Shown one piece after another: positions 7,931 to 16,991 of a stretch of DNA of 64,000 nt (positions are counted from its first letter, which is position 1; each line of letters starts with the position of its first letter). The notes beneath the pieces are model-generated. The model was not told the origin of the DNA and made no database searches. It worked only from the letters and a program-made list of their open reading frames with translations. The stretch covers positions 124,001-188,000 of the forward strand of contig NZ_FQZA01000004.1 in NCBI RefSeq assembly GCF_900141995.1, in the 5' to 3' direction. A program made the position numbers and the translations under genes. The DNA is from Palleronia salina. GTDB taxonomy: Bacteria > Pseudomonadota > Alphaproteobacteria > Rhodobacterales > Rhodobacteraceae.

Positions 7931-9418
7931 ATGAACGAAATCGCGAAGATTCCCGCCGAGAGCAACGACGGCGAAAGCGATCTCCTGCCCCACAACATCG
8001 ACGCCGAGCAGCAACTGCTGGGCGCGATCCTGACCAACAACGACATCTACGACCGGGTCGCGGCGATCATCAACGAAAGCCATTTCTACGACCCCGTGCA
8101 CGCCCGCATCTACGAGGTGGCGAGCGCGCGCATCGCCCGCAACCAGGTGGCCAGCCCCGTTTCGCTTAAGGCGTTCCTGGCCGACGAGCCGGGTCTCGCC
8201 GACCTGGGCGGGCCCGCCTATCTCGTCCGGCTCGCGGGCGCGGCGATCTCCAGCTACGCGGCCAAGGATTATGCCCAGCTGATCTACGACCTGGCGATCC
8301 GGCGGAAGCTGATCCAGCTGGGCCGCGATATCTCGGACCGGGCGGCCAAGGTCGACGTGAGCTCGGAGCCGCGCGAGCAGATCGTCGAGGCCGAGCAGGA
8401 GCTTTACAAGCTGGGCGAGGCCGGGCAGTCGAACCAGGGGTTCCAATCTTTCCTGCGCGCGGTCACCGACGCGGTGAACGTCGCCAACGCCGCCTACCAG
8501 CGTGAAGGCGGGCTGGCGGGCGTCAGCACCGGCCTTATCGATCTGGACAAGAAGCTGGGCGGGCTGCACCGCTCGGACCTCCTGATCTTGGCCGGCCGCC
8601 CCTCGATGGGCAAGACGTCGCTTGCCACCAACATCGCCTTCAACGTGGCCAAGGCCTACAAGAAGGGCCTGCGCCCCGACGGGACCGAGGGCACCATCGA
8701 TGGCGGTGTCGTGGGGTTCTACAGCCTGGAAATGAGCGCCGAACAGCTGGCCGCCCGCATCCTGTCGGAGGCGAGCGAGGTGCCCAGCGAGCAGATCCGC
8801 CGCGGCGACATGAACGAGGGCGAGTTCCGCCGCTTCGTCGAGGCGGCGAAATCGCTGGAATCCTGCCCCATCTACATCGACGACACGCCCGCCCTGCCCA
8901 TCAGCCAGCTGGCCGCCCGCGCCCGGCGGCTGAAGCGCGAGCACGGGCTGGACGTGCTGGTGGTCGACTATCTTCAGCTGATCAAGGGCACCGGCCGCGA
9001 CGCCAACCGCGTGAACGAGATCTCCGAGATCTCGCAGGGTCTGAAGGCCATCGCGAAGGAGCTGGATATCCCCGTCATCGCCCTGTCGCAGCTGAGCCGC
9101 CAGGTCGAAAGCCGCGAGGACAAGCGCCCGCAGCTGTCGGACCTGCGCGAGTCGGGCTCGATCGAGCAGGACGCCGACGTGGTGATGTTCGTGTTCCGCG
9201 AGGAGTACTACAAGGAACGCGAGAAGCCGGGCGAGCATGAGCTCGAGAAGATGGCCACATGGCAGACCGAGATGGAACGCCTGCACGGCCGCGCCGAGGT
9301 CATCATCGGCAAGCAGCGCCACGGCCCCATCGGCACGGTCGACCTGAGCTTCGAGGGCCGGTTCACCCGCTTCGGCAACCTCGTCCAGCCCTGGCAGCAG
9401 GGCGGCGGCGAGTACTGA
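7931..9418 (+). CDS. dnaB: Replicative DNA helicase DnaB
   Basis: The hexameric ATP-driven helicase that unwinds DNA at the fork and recruits primase. At 495 residues it has the helical N-terminal domain (PHNIDAEQQLLGAIL, residues 19-33, is typical) and the RecA-like C-terminal domain with Walker A GRPSMGKTS near residue 222 and Walker B LDVLVVDYLQLI. The DLRESGSIEQDADVVMF segment is also conserved. About 18 residues (KGLRPDGTEGTIDGG region) are inserted after the Walker A helix, as in other alphaproteobacterial DnaBs. There is no intein. It is monocistronic in appearance, between pyrE and a secreted-protein gene. Confidence 0.97.
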   Translation: MNEIAKIPAESNDGESDLLPHNIDAEQQLLGAILTNNDIYDRVAAIINESHFYDPVHARIYEVASARIARNQVASPVSLKAFLADEPGLADLGGPAYLVRLAGAAISSYAAKDYAQLIYDLAIRRKLIQLGRDISDRAAKVDVSSEPREQIVEAEQELYKLGEAGQSNQGFQSFLRAVTDAVNVANAAYQREGGLAGVSTGLIDLDKKLGGLHRSDLLILAGRPSMGKTSLATNIAFNVAKAYKKGLRPDGTEGTIDGGVVGFYSLEMSAEQLAARILSEASEVPSEQIRRGDMNEGEFRRFVEAAKSLESCPIYIDDTPALPISQLAARARRLKREHGLDVLVVDYLQLIKGTGRDANRVNEISEISQGLKAIAKELDIPVIALSQLSRQVESREDKRPQLSDLRESGSIEQDADVVMFVFREEYYKEREKPGEHELEKMATWQTEMERLHGRAEVIIGKQRHGPIGTVDLSFEGRFTRFGNLVQPWQQGGGEY

Positions 9419-9470
9419 CCCGCGCAGACGTTACTGGACAGCCCGGCGGCGGTCGGTGTTCGCTGACCCC

Positions 9471-10277
9471 ATGCGCTGGCTGACGATCCTTCTTCTCGGC
9501 CTCTGGGCATCGATCGCCCGGGCCGAGTATCACGATGGCAAGACCGAGGTGGACCTGGAGCTTCTGCTGCTGGTCGACGTCTCCCGCTCCATGAGCCCGG
9601 CCGAGCAGGAGATTCAGCGGCGCGGCTATGCCGAGGCCCTGGCCAGCGACGACGTGATCGAGGCGATCCTGGGCGGGCTGACGGGGCGCATCGCGCTGTC
9701 CTACGTTGAGTGGGCGGGCAGCTACAGCATCCGCACGGTGGTGGACTGGACGCTGATCGGCGCGGCCGAGGACGCCCGCGCATTCGCCGACCGCATCGGG
9801 ACCAGCCAGTTGGCCTCGATGCAGCGCACGTCGATCTCGGGGGCGCTGCGGTTCGGCATGGTGACCCTGCGCGACAACGACTTTCGCGGGCTTCGGCGGG
9901 TCATCGACATCTCGGGCGACGGGCCCAACAACGAGGGCGGCCCGGTCGTCCCGGACCGCAACCGCGCCGTGGCCGAGGGCATCATCATCAACGGCCTGCC
10001 CCTGATGACCCGCGACGGACAGGGCAGCCGCTGGTATCTCGAGGATCTCGACGAGTATTACCGCGCCTGCGTCATCGGCGGACCCGGCGCCTTCGTCCTG
10101 CCCGTCCTGCGATGGGAGGAATTCGCCCCGGCCATCAAGCGCAAGCTGATACTCGAAATCGCGGGCCGCCAGCCTGAACGCCTGTGGCGGGCGCAGGCCA
10201 CCGCGCCGGCCGGGTACGATTGCCTCGTGGGGGAAAAGCGCTGGGAACGGATGCGCCGCATTTACGACCTTCCCTGA
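9471..10277 (+). CDS. Secreted DUF1194 (von Willebrand A-like) protein
   Basis: A 268-residue protein with a clear Sec signal peptide: MRWLTILLLGLWASIARA, cleavage after ARA. The mature part begins with a vWA-like MIDAS strand, LLLVDVSRSMS, containing the D-x-S-x-S metal site. RRVIDISGDGPNNEG in the middle is the second hallmark of DUF1194. Proteins of this family are common in Rhodobacterales and their function is unknown. Adhesion or protein interaction in the periplasm is a guess from the vWA fold. The ATG at 9471 gives the signal peptide directly; a GTG at 9456 would add five polar residues. It lies 52 bases after dnaB. Confidence 0.8.
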   Translation: MRWLTILLLGLWASIARAEYHDGKTEVDLELLLLVDVSRSMSPAEQEIQRRGYAEALASDDVIEAILGGLTGRIALSYVEWAGSYSIRTVVDWTLIGAAEDARAFADRIGTSQLASMQRTSISGALRFGMVTLRDNDFRGLRRVIDISGDGPNNEGGPVVPDRNRAVAEGIIINGLPLMTRDGQGSRWYLEDLDEYYRACVIGGPGAFVLPVLRWEEFAPAIKRKLILEIAGRQPERLWRAQATAPAGYDCLVGEKRWERMRRIYDLP

Positions 10278-10323
10278 CTGTCCTATCACCGGGGCGGTTT
10301 TGCCCAAGCCCCCGGAGCGCGCC

Positions 10324-11688
10324 TTGCAGATCGAATTCGTCAACCACGCCTCGGTCCTGATATCGCACGGGGATGTCCGGCTGCTGACCGATCCCTGGTA
10401 CCAGGGGCCGGCCTTCCACAAGGGCTGGCGGCTGCTGGTCGAGACGCCCGACGACACCATCGCGGACCTGCTCGACCGGGTGACGCATATCTGGATCAGC
10501 CACGAACATCCCGATCACTTCTCGATCGGGTTCTTCAAGCGCTGGGGCGACACGATCCGCGCGCGGGGCATCAAGCTGCTGTTCCAGGGGATCGAGGATC
10601 AGCGCGTGGCGGATTTCCTGCGCGCGCAGGGGTTCGACCTGACCGAGATGGACTTCGGCCGTCCCTACACGCTGGGCCAGGATTTCGAGGCGATCTGCCT
10701 GAAGGACGAATTCTACGATTCGCTGATCTCGATCCGCGCGGGCGGGCAGCACGTGCTGAACCTGAACGACTGCGCCGTGGCCGACGATGCGCGGGCCAAG
10801 GAAATCCACGATGTCGTGGGCGATTGCGACGTGCTGCTGACCCAGTTCAGCTATGCCGCGTGGGAGGGCGGGCGCGAGAACCGCGACTGGCGCGTGGCCG
10901 CCGCGCAGGAGAAGCTGAACAACATCCGCGTGCAGGCGCGCGCCTTCAAGCCGAAGCAGGTGATCCCCTTCGCGTCCTTCGTGGCCTTCGCCCACGTGCG
11001 CAACGCCTATCTGAACGACGCGGCCAACACGCCCGACGACGTCATCGCCGCCTTCAGGGACGCGGATTTCGACCTGCGCGTCATGCAGCCCGGCGACGTG
11101 ACCGACGGCACCCCCGACCCCGGGGCCCACGCCCGCGCGGCCGAGTTCTGGCGCGCCGTCTATGCCCGGCCGCTGGACGATCCCATGACCTATGACAGCG
11201 TCGAGGACGACAAGATCCGCGCCTCGTTCGACGGCTGGCGCGACCGGGTCTTCGCCAACAACTCGCGCGCGGCCATGCGGCTGGCGCAGAAGCTCAGCCC
11301 GATCGCCGTGCTTCAGCCGGTGGTCATCCACACCGACGACACCGGGCAATCCTGGCGCATCGACCCGCCGGCCGGCACGCTCGAGCCGACCGAGGCGAAG
11401 GCCGACCTGGTCATGCATTCCGAGTCGCTGAACTTCCTGTTCTCGAATTCCTTCGGGTTCGACACGCTGGGCGTCAACGGCACCTTCGAAGAGGCGCGAA
11501 CGGGCGGCTTTTCCCGCGCCGCGCGGTCGCTGGCGATCGAGAACCTGAACAACCTCGGCCTGCGCTTCGGACCCGGACTGCTGTTCGAGCCGCGGATCAT
11601 CGGCGTGTTCCTCGAACGGTTGCGCAAGGTCAGCGCCCGGATGAAGGGCGTGGGCAAGACCGAGGCCCCAACCGGAAGGGACGCATGA
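10324..11688 (+). CDS. Metallo-beta-lactamase fold hydrolase
   Basis: A 454-residue cytoplasmic protein with an N-terminal MBL fold of the UlaG-like kind. FVNHASVLI and LLTDPWYQG open the fold, and the metal-binding HEHPDH is at residues 60-65. Further conserved residues are in NLNDCAV. The C-terminal ~180 residues form a separate helical region that I cannot assign. The start is taken as TTG 10324, with GGAG six bases upstream; a TTG at 10300 has no ribosome binding site. The stop lies one base before the alr ATG, so the two are almost certainly co-translated. The substrate is unknown. A link to cell-wall precursor metabolism is only suggested by the pairing. Confidence 0.75.
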   Translation: MQIEFVNHASVLISHGDVRLLTDPWYQGPAFHKGWRLLVETPDDTIADLLDRVTHIWISHEHPDHFSIGFFKRWGDTIRARGIKLLFQGIEDQRVADFLRAQGFDLTEMDFGRPYTLGQDFEAICLKDEFYDSLISIRAGGQHVLNLNDCAVADDARAKEIHDVVGDCDVLLTQFSYAAWEGGRENRDWRVAAAQEKLNNIRVQARAFKPKQVIPFASFVAFAHVRNAYLNDAANTPDDVIAAFRDADFDLRVMQPGDVTDGTPDPGAHARAAEFWRAVYARPLDDPMTYDSVEDDKIRASFDGWRDRVFANNSRAAMRLAQKLSPIAVLQPVVIHTDDTGQSWRIDPPAGTLEPTEAKADLVMHSESLNFLFSNSFGFDTLGVNGTFEEARTGGFSRAARSLAIENLNNLGLRFGPGLLFEPRIIGVFLERLRKVSARMKGVGKTEAPTGRDA

Positions 11689-11689
11689 C

Positions 11690-12727
11690 ATGGCAAACGC
11701 GACGCTGACCATCGACCTGGGCGCGCTGAGCGACAACTGGCGCAGCCTCGACGCCGCCTCGGGCGAGGGCGTGGAGACCGGCGCGGTGGTCAAGGCGAAC
11801 GCCTATGGCCTTGGACTGGCGCGGGTGGCGCGCAGCCTGTCCGAGACGGGCGTGCGGAGCTTCTTCGTGGCCGAGGTGCAGGAGGGCGTCGCGCTGCGCC
11901 GCGCACTGGGCGACGGGCCGCAGATCTTCGTCTTCTCCGGCCACATGGACGGCGACACCGACGCGATCCGCAAGTTCGACCTGGTTCCGCTGCTGAACTC
12001 GATCGAACAGATGACCCGCCATTTCGAAGCGCTTTCGGGCAGCCCCTTCGGCGTGCAGCTCGACACCGGGATGAACCGCCTGGGCCTAGAGCCGGCCGAG
12101 TGGGACGCCGCCCGCCGCATCGTGCTGGGACAGGGACCGAAGCTGGTGATGAGCCATCTTGCCTGCGCCGATGAGCCCGACGACCCCATGAACGCGCGGC
12201 AGTTGCAGGCCTTTCACGACATGACCGACGGCATCGACGCGCCCCGGTCGCTGGCCGCCACGGGCGGGATCCTTCTTGGGTCGGACTACCACTTCGACAT
12301 GACGCGTCCGGGCGTCGGCCTGTATGGCGGGCTGCCCTTCGCGGACGCGAAACCGGTGGTGCACCTGCGGGTGCCGATCATCCAGACCCGCGACGTCGCC
12401 CCGGGCGAGGCTGTCGGCTACGGCGCGTCGTGGCTGGCGGACGAACCCGCGCGTATCGCCACGGTCCAGGCGGGCTACGCCGACGGGCTGATCCGCCTGA
12501 TGGGCGACCGCACCGTGATGTTCGCGGGCGATATCCCCTGCCCCCTGGCCGGCCGCGTGTCGATGGACATGCTGACGGTCGACATCACCCATCTGGACGA
12601 GGTGCCCGATCACCTGGTCATGCTGGGCACCCAGCAGGGCGTCGACGACCTGGCCGACGCGGCGCGCACCATCGGGTACGAGATCCTGACCTCGCTCGGA
12701 TCACGCTACGACCGCAGCTACATCTGA
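11690..12727 (+). CDS. alr: Alanine racemase
   Basis: PLP-dependent interconversion of L- and D-alanine for peptidoglycan. The 345-residue protein has the Schiff-base lysine K35 in [11 protein letters not shown] and the second catalytic base Y244 in [20 protein letters not shown] is the typical C-terminal domain motif. It starts one base after the stop of the preceding MBL-fold gene, with the GGAAGGGACG ribosome binding site inside that gene. A short GC hairpin follows the stop. High confidence in family; it may be biosynthetic (Alr) or catabolic (DadX), and no dadA is nearby, which favours Alr. Confidence 0.93.
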   Translation: MANATLTIDLGALSDNWRSLDAASGEGVETGAVVKANAYGLGLARVARSLSETGVRSFFVAEVQEGVALRRALGDGPQIFVFSGHMDGDTDAIRKFDLVPLLNSIEQMTRHFEALSGSPFGVQLDTGMNRLGLEPAEWDAARRIVLGQGPKLVMSHLACADEPDDPMNARQLQAFHDMTDGIDAPRSLAATGGILLGSDYHFDMTRPGVGLYGGLPFADAKPVVHLRVPIIQTRDVAPGEAVGYGASWLADEPARIATVQAGYADGLIRLMGDRTVMFAGDIPCPLAGRVSMDMLTVDITHLDEVPDHLVMLGTQQGVDDLADAARTIGYEILTSLGSRYDRSYI

Positions 12728-13030
12728 TTGGGCGCCGCCTGGCGCCTATCGGGCCCCGGGCACGACACTGTTCCGGAAACGTGAACAATCGCCGTTGAAG
12801 CATACTCGGGACGGCATTCGGCACCGCAATTGCATGCGGAGCCGCGGGGGCCGCGAAAAAAGGCCCTTTGCGGGGCATCCGGCGGCTAACCCCCTGCGTT
12901 CCGGGTCGCTTTATCGCCGGTTTTCCGGGCATTGCGCCTGAACCGTCTTTGCGACGGAACCGAAGCGGCCAAAAATAATTGACCTCGGCAAGCGGGAAAT
13001 CGCTTAAGGTGTGAGTCGGGGATTTTTGAA
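12728..13030. other. Intergenic region with hairpin and weak promoter
   Basis: 303 bases without a gene. GGCGCC (12731-12736) and GGCGCC (12741-12746) form a short stem that probably ends alr. The middle is GC-rich with no open frame that looks coding. Near the right end TTGACC (12979-12984) and CTTAAG (13003-13008), 18 bases apart, could be a promoter for the gene at 13031. Confidence 0.4.
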
Positions 13031-13798
13031 ATGTCGCATTCTGCAAAAGCCTTTCGCCGGTCAGCCGCCGCGCAGATCCAATGGATCGCCTCGGCCCTGA
13101 TCGTCGTGGCGGGTCTGACCCTCGCGGGCGTGACCCTGGCCGGTGCCCTGGGATACCTCCCCGTGCTGACCCTGCCCCTGCAATTCGGCGACACGGTGTT
13201 GCCGCAGGCGGGGCTTCTGGTGCAGGCGGGTCTCGCGATCTTCCTGCTCGCCATCGTCGCCTGCCTGCCCTCGGGGATGCGGACATTGGCGCTTGAGACC
13301 AGCCACCGCGACTTCCAGATTTCCATGTCCGACGTGGCCGAGGCCTATCGCATCTGCCACGCCGCCGACCGGGCCGGCGTGTTCATGCTGTCGGAACAGT
13401 TCGATGCGGTGAAGGAGCGGATCAAGTACATGCGCGACCATCCCGACCTTGGCCATCTCGAGCCCGATATCCTCGAAACCGCGGCCGAGATGTCTTACGC
13501 CAGCCGTGAACTGGCCGAGACCTACAGCGACGAGAACGTGGCCCGCGCCCGCAATTTCCTGGCCCACCGCCAGGAAGAGGTCGCGATCTACGAGGATCGC
13601 ATCGACCGCGCCTTGACCGCCTGTCGCGACCTGCGCCGCCAGCGCGAGGCCGTGGGCGTCGACGAGGACATGATCGAAAGCCGCCTGCGTGCGATGGACG
13701 AGGAATTCGGACCCCTTCTGGCCGAGCTGGGCTACGAGCGTCAGCGCGGCAACGTGATCGCCCTGCCCGCCGCACCGAAGGGCATGGCGGCCGAGTGA
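13031..13798 (+). CDS. Membrane-anchored coiled-coil protein upstream of radA
   Basis: A 255-residue protein with two membrane helices near residues 17-42 and 58-80 and a long, charged, helical C-terminal region (about 95-240) rich in Glu, Arg and Ala that is probably a coiled coil. In Rhodobacterales, proteins of this kind beside radA are often labelled 'DNA repair protein'. That label comes from position only, and nothing catalytic is visible. The stop is 37 bases before radA, so they probably share a transcript. The ATG at 13031 has a weak ribosome binding site. Function unknown. Confidence 0.65.
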   Translation: MSHSAKAFRRSAAAQIQWIASALIVVAGLTLAGVTLAGALGYLPVLTLPLQFGDTVLPQAGLLVQAGLAIFLLAIVACLPSGMRTLALETSHRDFQISMSDVAEAYRICHAADRAGVFMLSEQFDAVKERIKYMRDHPDLGHLEPDILETAAEMSYASRELAETYSDENVARARNFLAHRQEEVAIYEDRIDRALTACRDLRRQREAVGVDEDMIESRLRAMDEEFGPLLAELGYERQRGNVIALPAAPKGMAAE

Positions 13799-13834
13799 TC
13801 TTGCACGCCTCTGCCGGTTTCGGCAGAAGGACGC

Positions 13835-15199
13835 ATGGCGAAAACCCCCGATTTCATCTGTCAGTCCTGCGGTGCGACCTATTCCAAGTGGTCGGGCCGC
13901 TGCGACGCGTGCGGCGCGTGGAACACCATCGTCGAAGAGGCGCCGCTCTCCGCGGGACCGGCCTCGAAATCCTTGGGCAAGAAGCGCGGGCGCGGCATGG
14001 CGCTGGTGGATCTCGCCACCGAGGAGACGCCGCCACCGCGCACGCAATCCGGGCTGGCCGAGCTTGACCGCGTTCTGGGCGGCGGCCTTGTCCCCGCCAG
14101 CGCGATCCTCGTGGGCGGCGATCCCGGCATCGGCAAATCCACCCTGCTTCTCCAGGGCGCGGCCGCCTTCGCCGCGTCGGGGCTGAAGACCGTCTACGTT
14201 TCGGGCGAGGAGGCCAGCGCCCAGGTCCGCATGCGCGCGCAGCGGCTGGGCCTCGGGCAGGCGCCCGTCCAGCTGGCCGCCGAGACCAACCTGCGCGAGA
14301 TCCTGACGACGCTGGAGGCCGAGAAACCCGACCTGGCCATCATCGACTCGATCCAGACCATGTGGGCCGACAACGTCGAAAGCGCGCCGGGCAGCGTCAG
14401 CCAGGTGCGCGCCGCCGCGCACGAGCTTACGACCTTCGCCAAGCGCCACGGCATGAGCGTGATCCTGGTGGGACACGTCACCAAGGAAGGCCAGATCGCC
14501 GGGCCACGCGTGGTCGAGCACATGGTCGACACGGTGCTCTATTTCGAGGGCGAGCGCGGCCACCAGTTCCGCATCCTGCGCGCGGTCAAGAACCGCTTCG
14601 GCCCCGCGGACGAGATCGGCGTCTTCGAGATGACGGGCGGCGGCCTGGCCGAGGTGGCCAATCCCAGCGCGCTGTTCCTGGGGGACCGCGACCGGCCCAG
14701 CCCCGGCAGCGCGGTGTTCGCCGGGATCGAGGGCTCGCGCCCCGTGCTGTGCGAGATCCAGGCGCTGGTCGCCCCCACGCCCCACGCCCAGCCGCGTCGG
14801 CAGGCGGTGGGCTGGGATACCGGGCGGCTGGCGATGATCCTCGCCGTGCTCGAGGCGCGCTGCGCCGTGCCGTTCCAGGGGCTGGACGTCTACCTGAACA
14901 TCGCGGGCGGGTTGCGCGTGCGCGAACCGGCCGCCGACCTGGCCGTCGCGCTGGCGCTTCTCAGCGCGCGCGAGGACACCGCCCTGCCCCCGCAATCGGT
15001 CGTCTTCGGCGAAATCAGCCTCTCGGGTGCGCTGCGCCCCGCCGGGCAGACCGAAAACAGGTTGAAAGAAGCCGCGAAACTTGGTTTCTCGACGGCAATC
15101 GCGCCAAAGGCGAGCAAGACGCAGGCTTCCCAGGACATGCGCATCACCAGTTATCCCGACATGGCCACGCTCGTGGGCGACATGTTCGGCGCCGGATAA
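13835..15199 (+). CDS. radA: DNA repair protein RadA
   Basis: RecA-like ATPase that promotes branch migration during recombinational repair. The 454-residue protein has an N-terminal zinc finger (C9, C12, C23, C26), Walker A GGDPGIGKST near residues 93-102, and the RadA-specific KNRFG motif in AVKNRFGPADEIG near residue 250. The C-terminal part is the Lon protease-like ring domain (AADLAVALALLSARED). All signatures are intact. It is followed 11 bases later by cvpA. High confidence. Confidence 0.97.
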   Translation: MAKTPDFICQSCGATYSKWSGRCDACGAWNTIVEEAPLSAGPASKSLGKKRGRGMALVDLATEETPPPRTQSGLAELDRVLGGGLVPASAILVGGDPGIGKSTLLLQGAAAFAASGLKTVYVSGEEASAQVRMRAQRLGLGQAPVQLAAETNLREILTTLEAEKPDLAIIDSIQTMWADNVESAPGSVSQVRAAAHELTTFAKRHGMSVILVGHVTKEGQIAGPRVVEHMVDTVLYFEGERGHQFRILRAVKNRFGPADEIGVFEMTGGGLAEVANPSALFLGDRDRPSPGSAVFAGIEGSRPVLCEIQALVAPTPHAQPRRQAVGWDTGRLAMILAVLEARCAVPFQGLDVYLNIAGGLRVREPAADLAVALALLSAREDTALPPQSVVFGEISLSGALRPAGQTENRLKEAAKLGFSTAIAPKASKTQASQDMRITSYPDMATLVGDMFGAG

Positions 15200-15210
15200 G
15201 GACAGGCTTC

Positions 15211-15765
15211 ATGGACGGCTTCACCCTCGTCGACGGTATCGTGGCCGCGGTCATCGTGGTGTCGGCCCTTCTGGCGTACAGCCGTGGCTTCGTGCGCGAG
15301 GCCATGGCCATCGTCGGCTGGATCGCCGCCGCGATCGCGGCTTTCGTCCTTGCCCCGCCGGTGCAGCCGCTGGTGCGCGAACTCCCGGTAATCGGCGACT
15401 TCCTTGGCGACAGCTGCGAATTGTCGATCATCGCCGCCTTCGCGGCGGTGTTCGCCGTCGCGCTCGTGGTCGCGTCGATCTTCACGCCGCTTCTGTCGGG
15501 CGCGATCCGCGACTCAGCCCTGGGCGGGGTCGACCAGGGCGCGGGCTTTCTCTTCGGGGTGGCGCGCGGCGTGCTGCTCGTCGCCGTCGCCTTCATCGTC
15601 TACGACCGCGTCGCCGCGACCGAGTCGATGCCCATGGTCGACAACAGCCGCACCGCGCAGATCTTCGCCCGGTCGCAAAGCGACCTGGACAGCGCCATTC
15701 CCGATGACGCCCCGGGCTGGATCGTCGAGCAGTACGAAAGCCTGGTCAGCGTCTGCGAGGGCTAG
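15211..15765 (+). CDS. cvpA: CvpA family inner-membrane protein
   Basis: A 184-residue membrane protein with four hydrophobic helices, at about residues 5-25, 30-48, 70-95 and 110-128. The family signature YSRGFVREAMAIVGWI lies near residues 26-41. CvpA is needed for colicin V production in E. coli and affects envelope homeostasis. The molecular role is unsettled. It is normally next to purF. Here an Lrp-type regulator and a LysE exporter lie between them. Its TAG stop shares the CTAG at 15762-15765 with the stop of the convergent regulator gene. Confidence 0.9.
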   Translation: MDGFTLVDGIVAAVIVVSALLAYSRGFVREAMAIVGWIAAAIAAFVLAPPVQPLVRELPVIGDFLGDSCELSIIAAFAAVFAVALVVASIFTPLLSGAIRDSALGGVDQGAGFLFGVARGVLLVAVAFIVYDRVAATESMPMVDNSRTAQIFARSQSDLDSAIPDDAPGWIVEQYESLVSVCEG

Positions 15766-16205
15766 GCCCGCGCGTCCTTGGGGCTTCCCATCACCACGTG
15801 GGTGGTGATCGAGCTCAGCTGCGGCAGGGCGCCCAGCACCTCGGTATGAAAGTGCTTGAAGGCAGCGAGATCGGCCGCCTCGACCCGCAGCAGGTATTCC
15901 ACCACGCCGGTGATGTTGTGGCATTCGACCACCTCGGGCGCACGGTCCATCGCCGCCTCGAAGGCCGCCTGGGCGTCGCGGGTATGCAGGCTCAGCCCCA
16001 CGGTCAGGTAGGCCACGAAGCCAAGGCCCCGCCGCGCCGGGTCGATCCGCGCGCGATAGCCGGTGATGACCCCCGCCCGTTCCAGCGCGCCGACCCGCCG
16101 CAGGCAGGCCGAGGGCGACAGCCCGACCCGGTCGGCCAGCGCCAGGTTGCTGATCCGCGCCTCGGCCGACAGTACGCGCAATATTCGGTCGTCAATCGCA
16201 TCCAT
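15762..16205 (-). CDS. Lrp/AsnC family transcriptional regulator
   Basis: A 147-residue regulator. The N-terminal winged helix-turn-helix is DDRILRVLSAEARISNLALA followed by LSPSACLRRVGALERAGVI (residues 5-48), and the C-terminal RAM/AsnC ligand-binding domain spans about 65-140 (GVVEYLLRVEA). It is transcribed divergently from a LysE-type amino-acid exporter, the standard layout in which an Lrp paralogue activates an exporter in response to its amino acid. A palindrome at 16277-16292 in the shared promoter region is the likely site. It ends tail-to-tail with cvpA, sharing the CTAG. Confidence 0.92.
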   Translation of the reverse strand: MDAIDDRILRVLSAEARISNLALADRVGLSPSACLRRVGALERAGVITGYRARIDPARRGLGFVAYLTVGLSLHTRDAQAAFEAAMDRAPEVVECHNITGVVEYLLRVEAADLAAFKHFHTEVLGALPQLSSITTHVVMGSPKDARA

Positions 16206-16276
16206 GCCAACAGTCTACGGCGCGGAAGCCGTCTCATCCACGCAAATTCGCAACCAATCACCGCTGAAACGGCAGG

Positions 16277-16292
16277 ATATTGCGCGCAAGAT
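16277..16292. promoter_or_regulatory. Candidate Lrp-type operator
   Basis: ATATTGCGCGCAAGAT contains the perfect palindrome TTGCGCGCAA, with AT-N flanks that also match symmetrically. It sits 20 bases before the LysE gene start and 72 bases before the regulator start, a sensible place for control of both genes. Binding by the adjacent regulator is inference. Confidence 0.45.
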
Positions 16293-16312
16293 AACGAACA
16301 CCCCGGATCGTC

Positions 16313-16903
16313 ATGGCCCCCGACACCTTCCTCGCCCTCCTGACCTTCGCCATCGTGGCCACCGTCACGCCGGGGCCCAACAACGTCATGGTCATGGCCT
16401 CGGGCGCCAATTTCGGGCTGCGCCGGACCCTGCCGCACATGCTGGGAATCACCTTCGGGTTCGGGGCGATGATCGCGCTGGTCGGCGTGGGGGTGATGCG
16501 GGTGTTCGACGCCTGGCCGCCCAGCTACACCGTGATGCAGGTGCTCTGCGCGGCCTACCTGCTCTACCTCGCGTACCGCATCGCCACGGCCCCGGCGCCG
16601 GGGGCCGCGGGGCCCCGCGCCCGGCCCTTCACCGCCCTCCAGGCCGCCGCGTTCCAGTGGATCAATCCCAAGGCCTGGGCGATGGGACTGGCGGCGGTGA
16701 CGCTTTATGCCCCCACCCGCGCGGCAGAGTCGGTGCTGATCGTCGCGGGGACCTTCATGCTGGTGGCCATGCCGTGCATCGCGATCTGGGTGCTGGCGGG
16801 CCAGGGGCTGGCCCGCGCGTTGACGTCCCCCTTTCGCCGGCGCCTGTTCAATGGGCTCATGGCCGGCGGATTGATCCTGTCCCTCGCCCCCGCGCTGATC
16901 TGA
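16313..16903 (+). CDS. LysE family amino-acid exporter
   Basis: A 196-residue inner-membrane protein of the LysE/RhtB superfamily, which exports amino acids or their derivatives. The hallmark TPGPNN is at residues 19-24, and the half-way motif FQWINPKAWAMGL is near residues 113-125. About six hydrophobic helices are visible, as expected. It is divergent from an Lrp-type gene that probably controls it. The pair sits between cvpA and purF, genes that are usually adjacent, so it looks like an insertion, although composition matches the surroundings. The substrate is unknown. Confidence 0.92.
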   Translation: MAPDTFLALLTFAIVATVTPGPNNVMVMASGANFGLRRTLPHMLGITFGFGAMIALVGVGVMRVFDAWPPSYTVMQVLCAAYLLYLAYRIATAPAPGAAGPRARPFTALQAAAFQWINPKAWAMGLAAVTLYAPTRAAESVLIVAGTFMLVAMPCIAIWVLAGQGLARALTSPFRRRLFNGLMAGGLILSLAPALI

Positions 16904-16991
16904 CCGCGTCTCGGCACCGGGCCGAGGGTGACAGTTGCATGACAAGGGACTATGTGTGCCGCGACCCACCCAGAGATTCGGGATCCGTGCC

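Noticed and set aside
13061-14995. 644-codon open frame on the minus strand
   Set aside because: Antisense to the coiled-coil gene and radA; it is Gln/His/Arg-rich in the way GC-rich shadow frames are.
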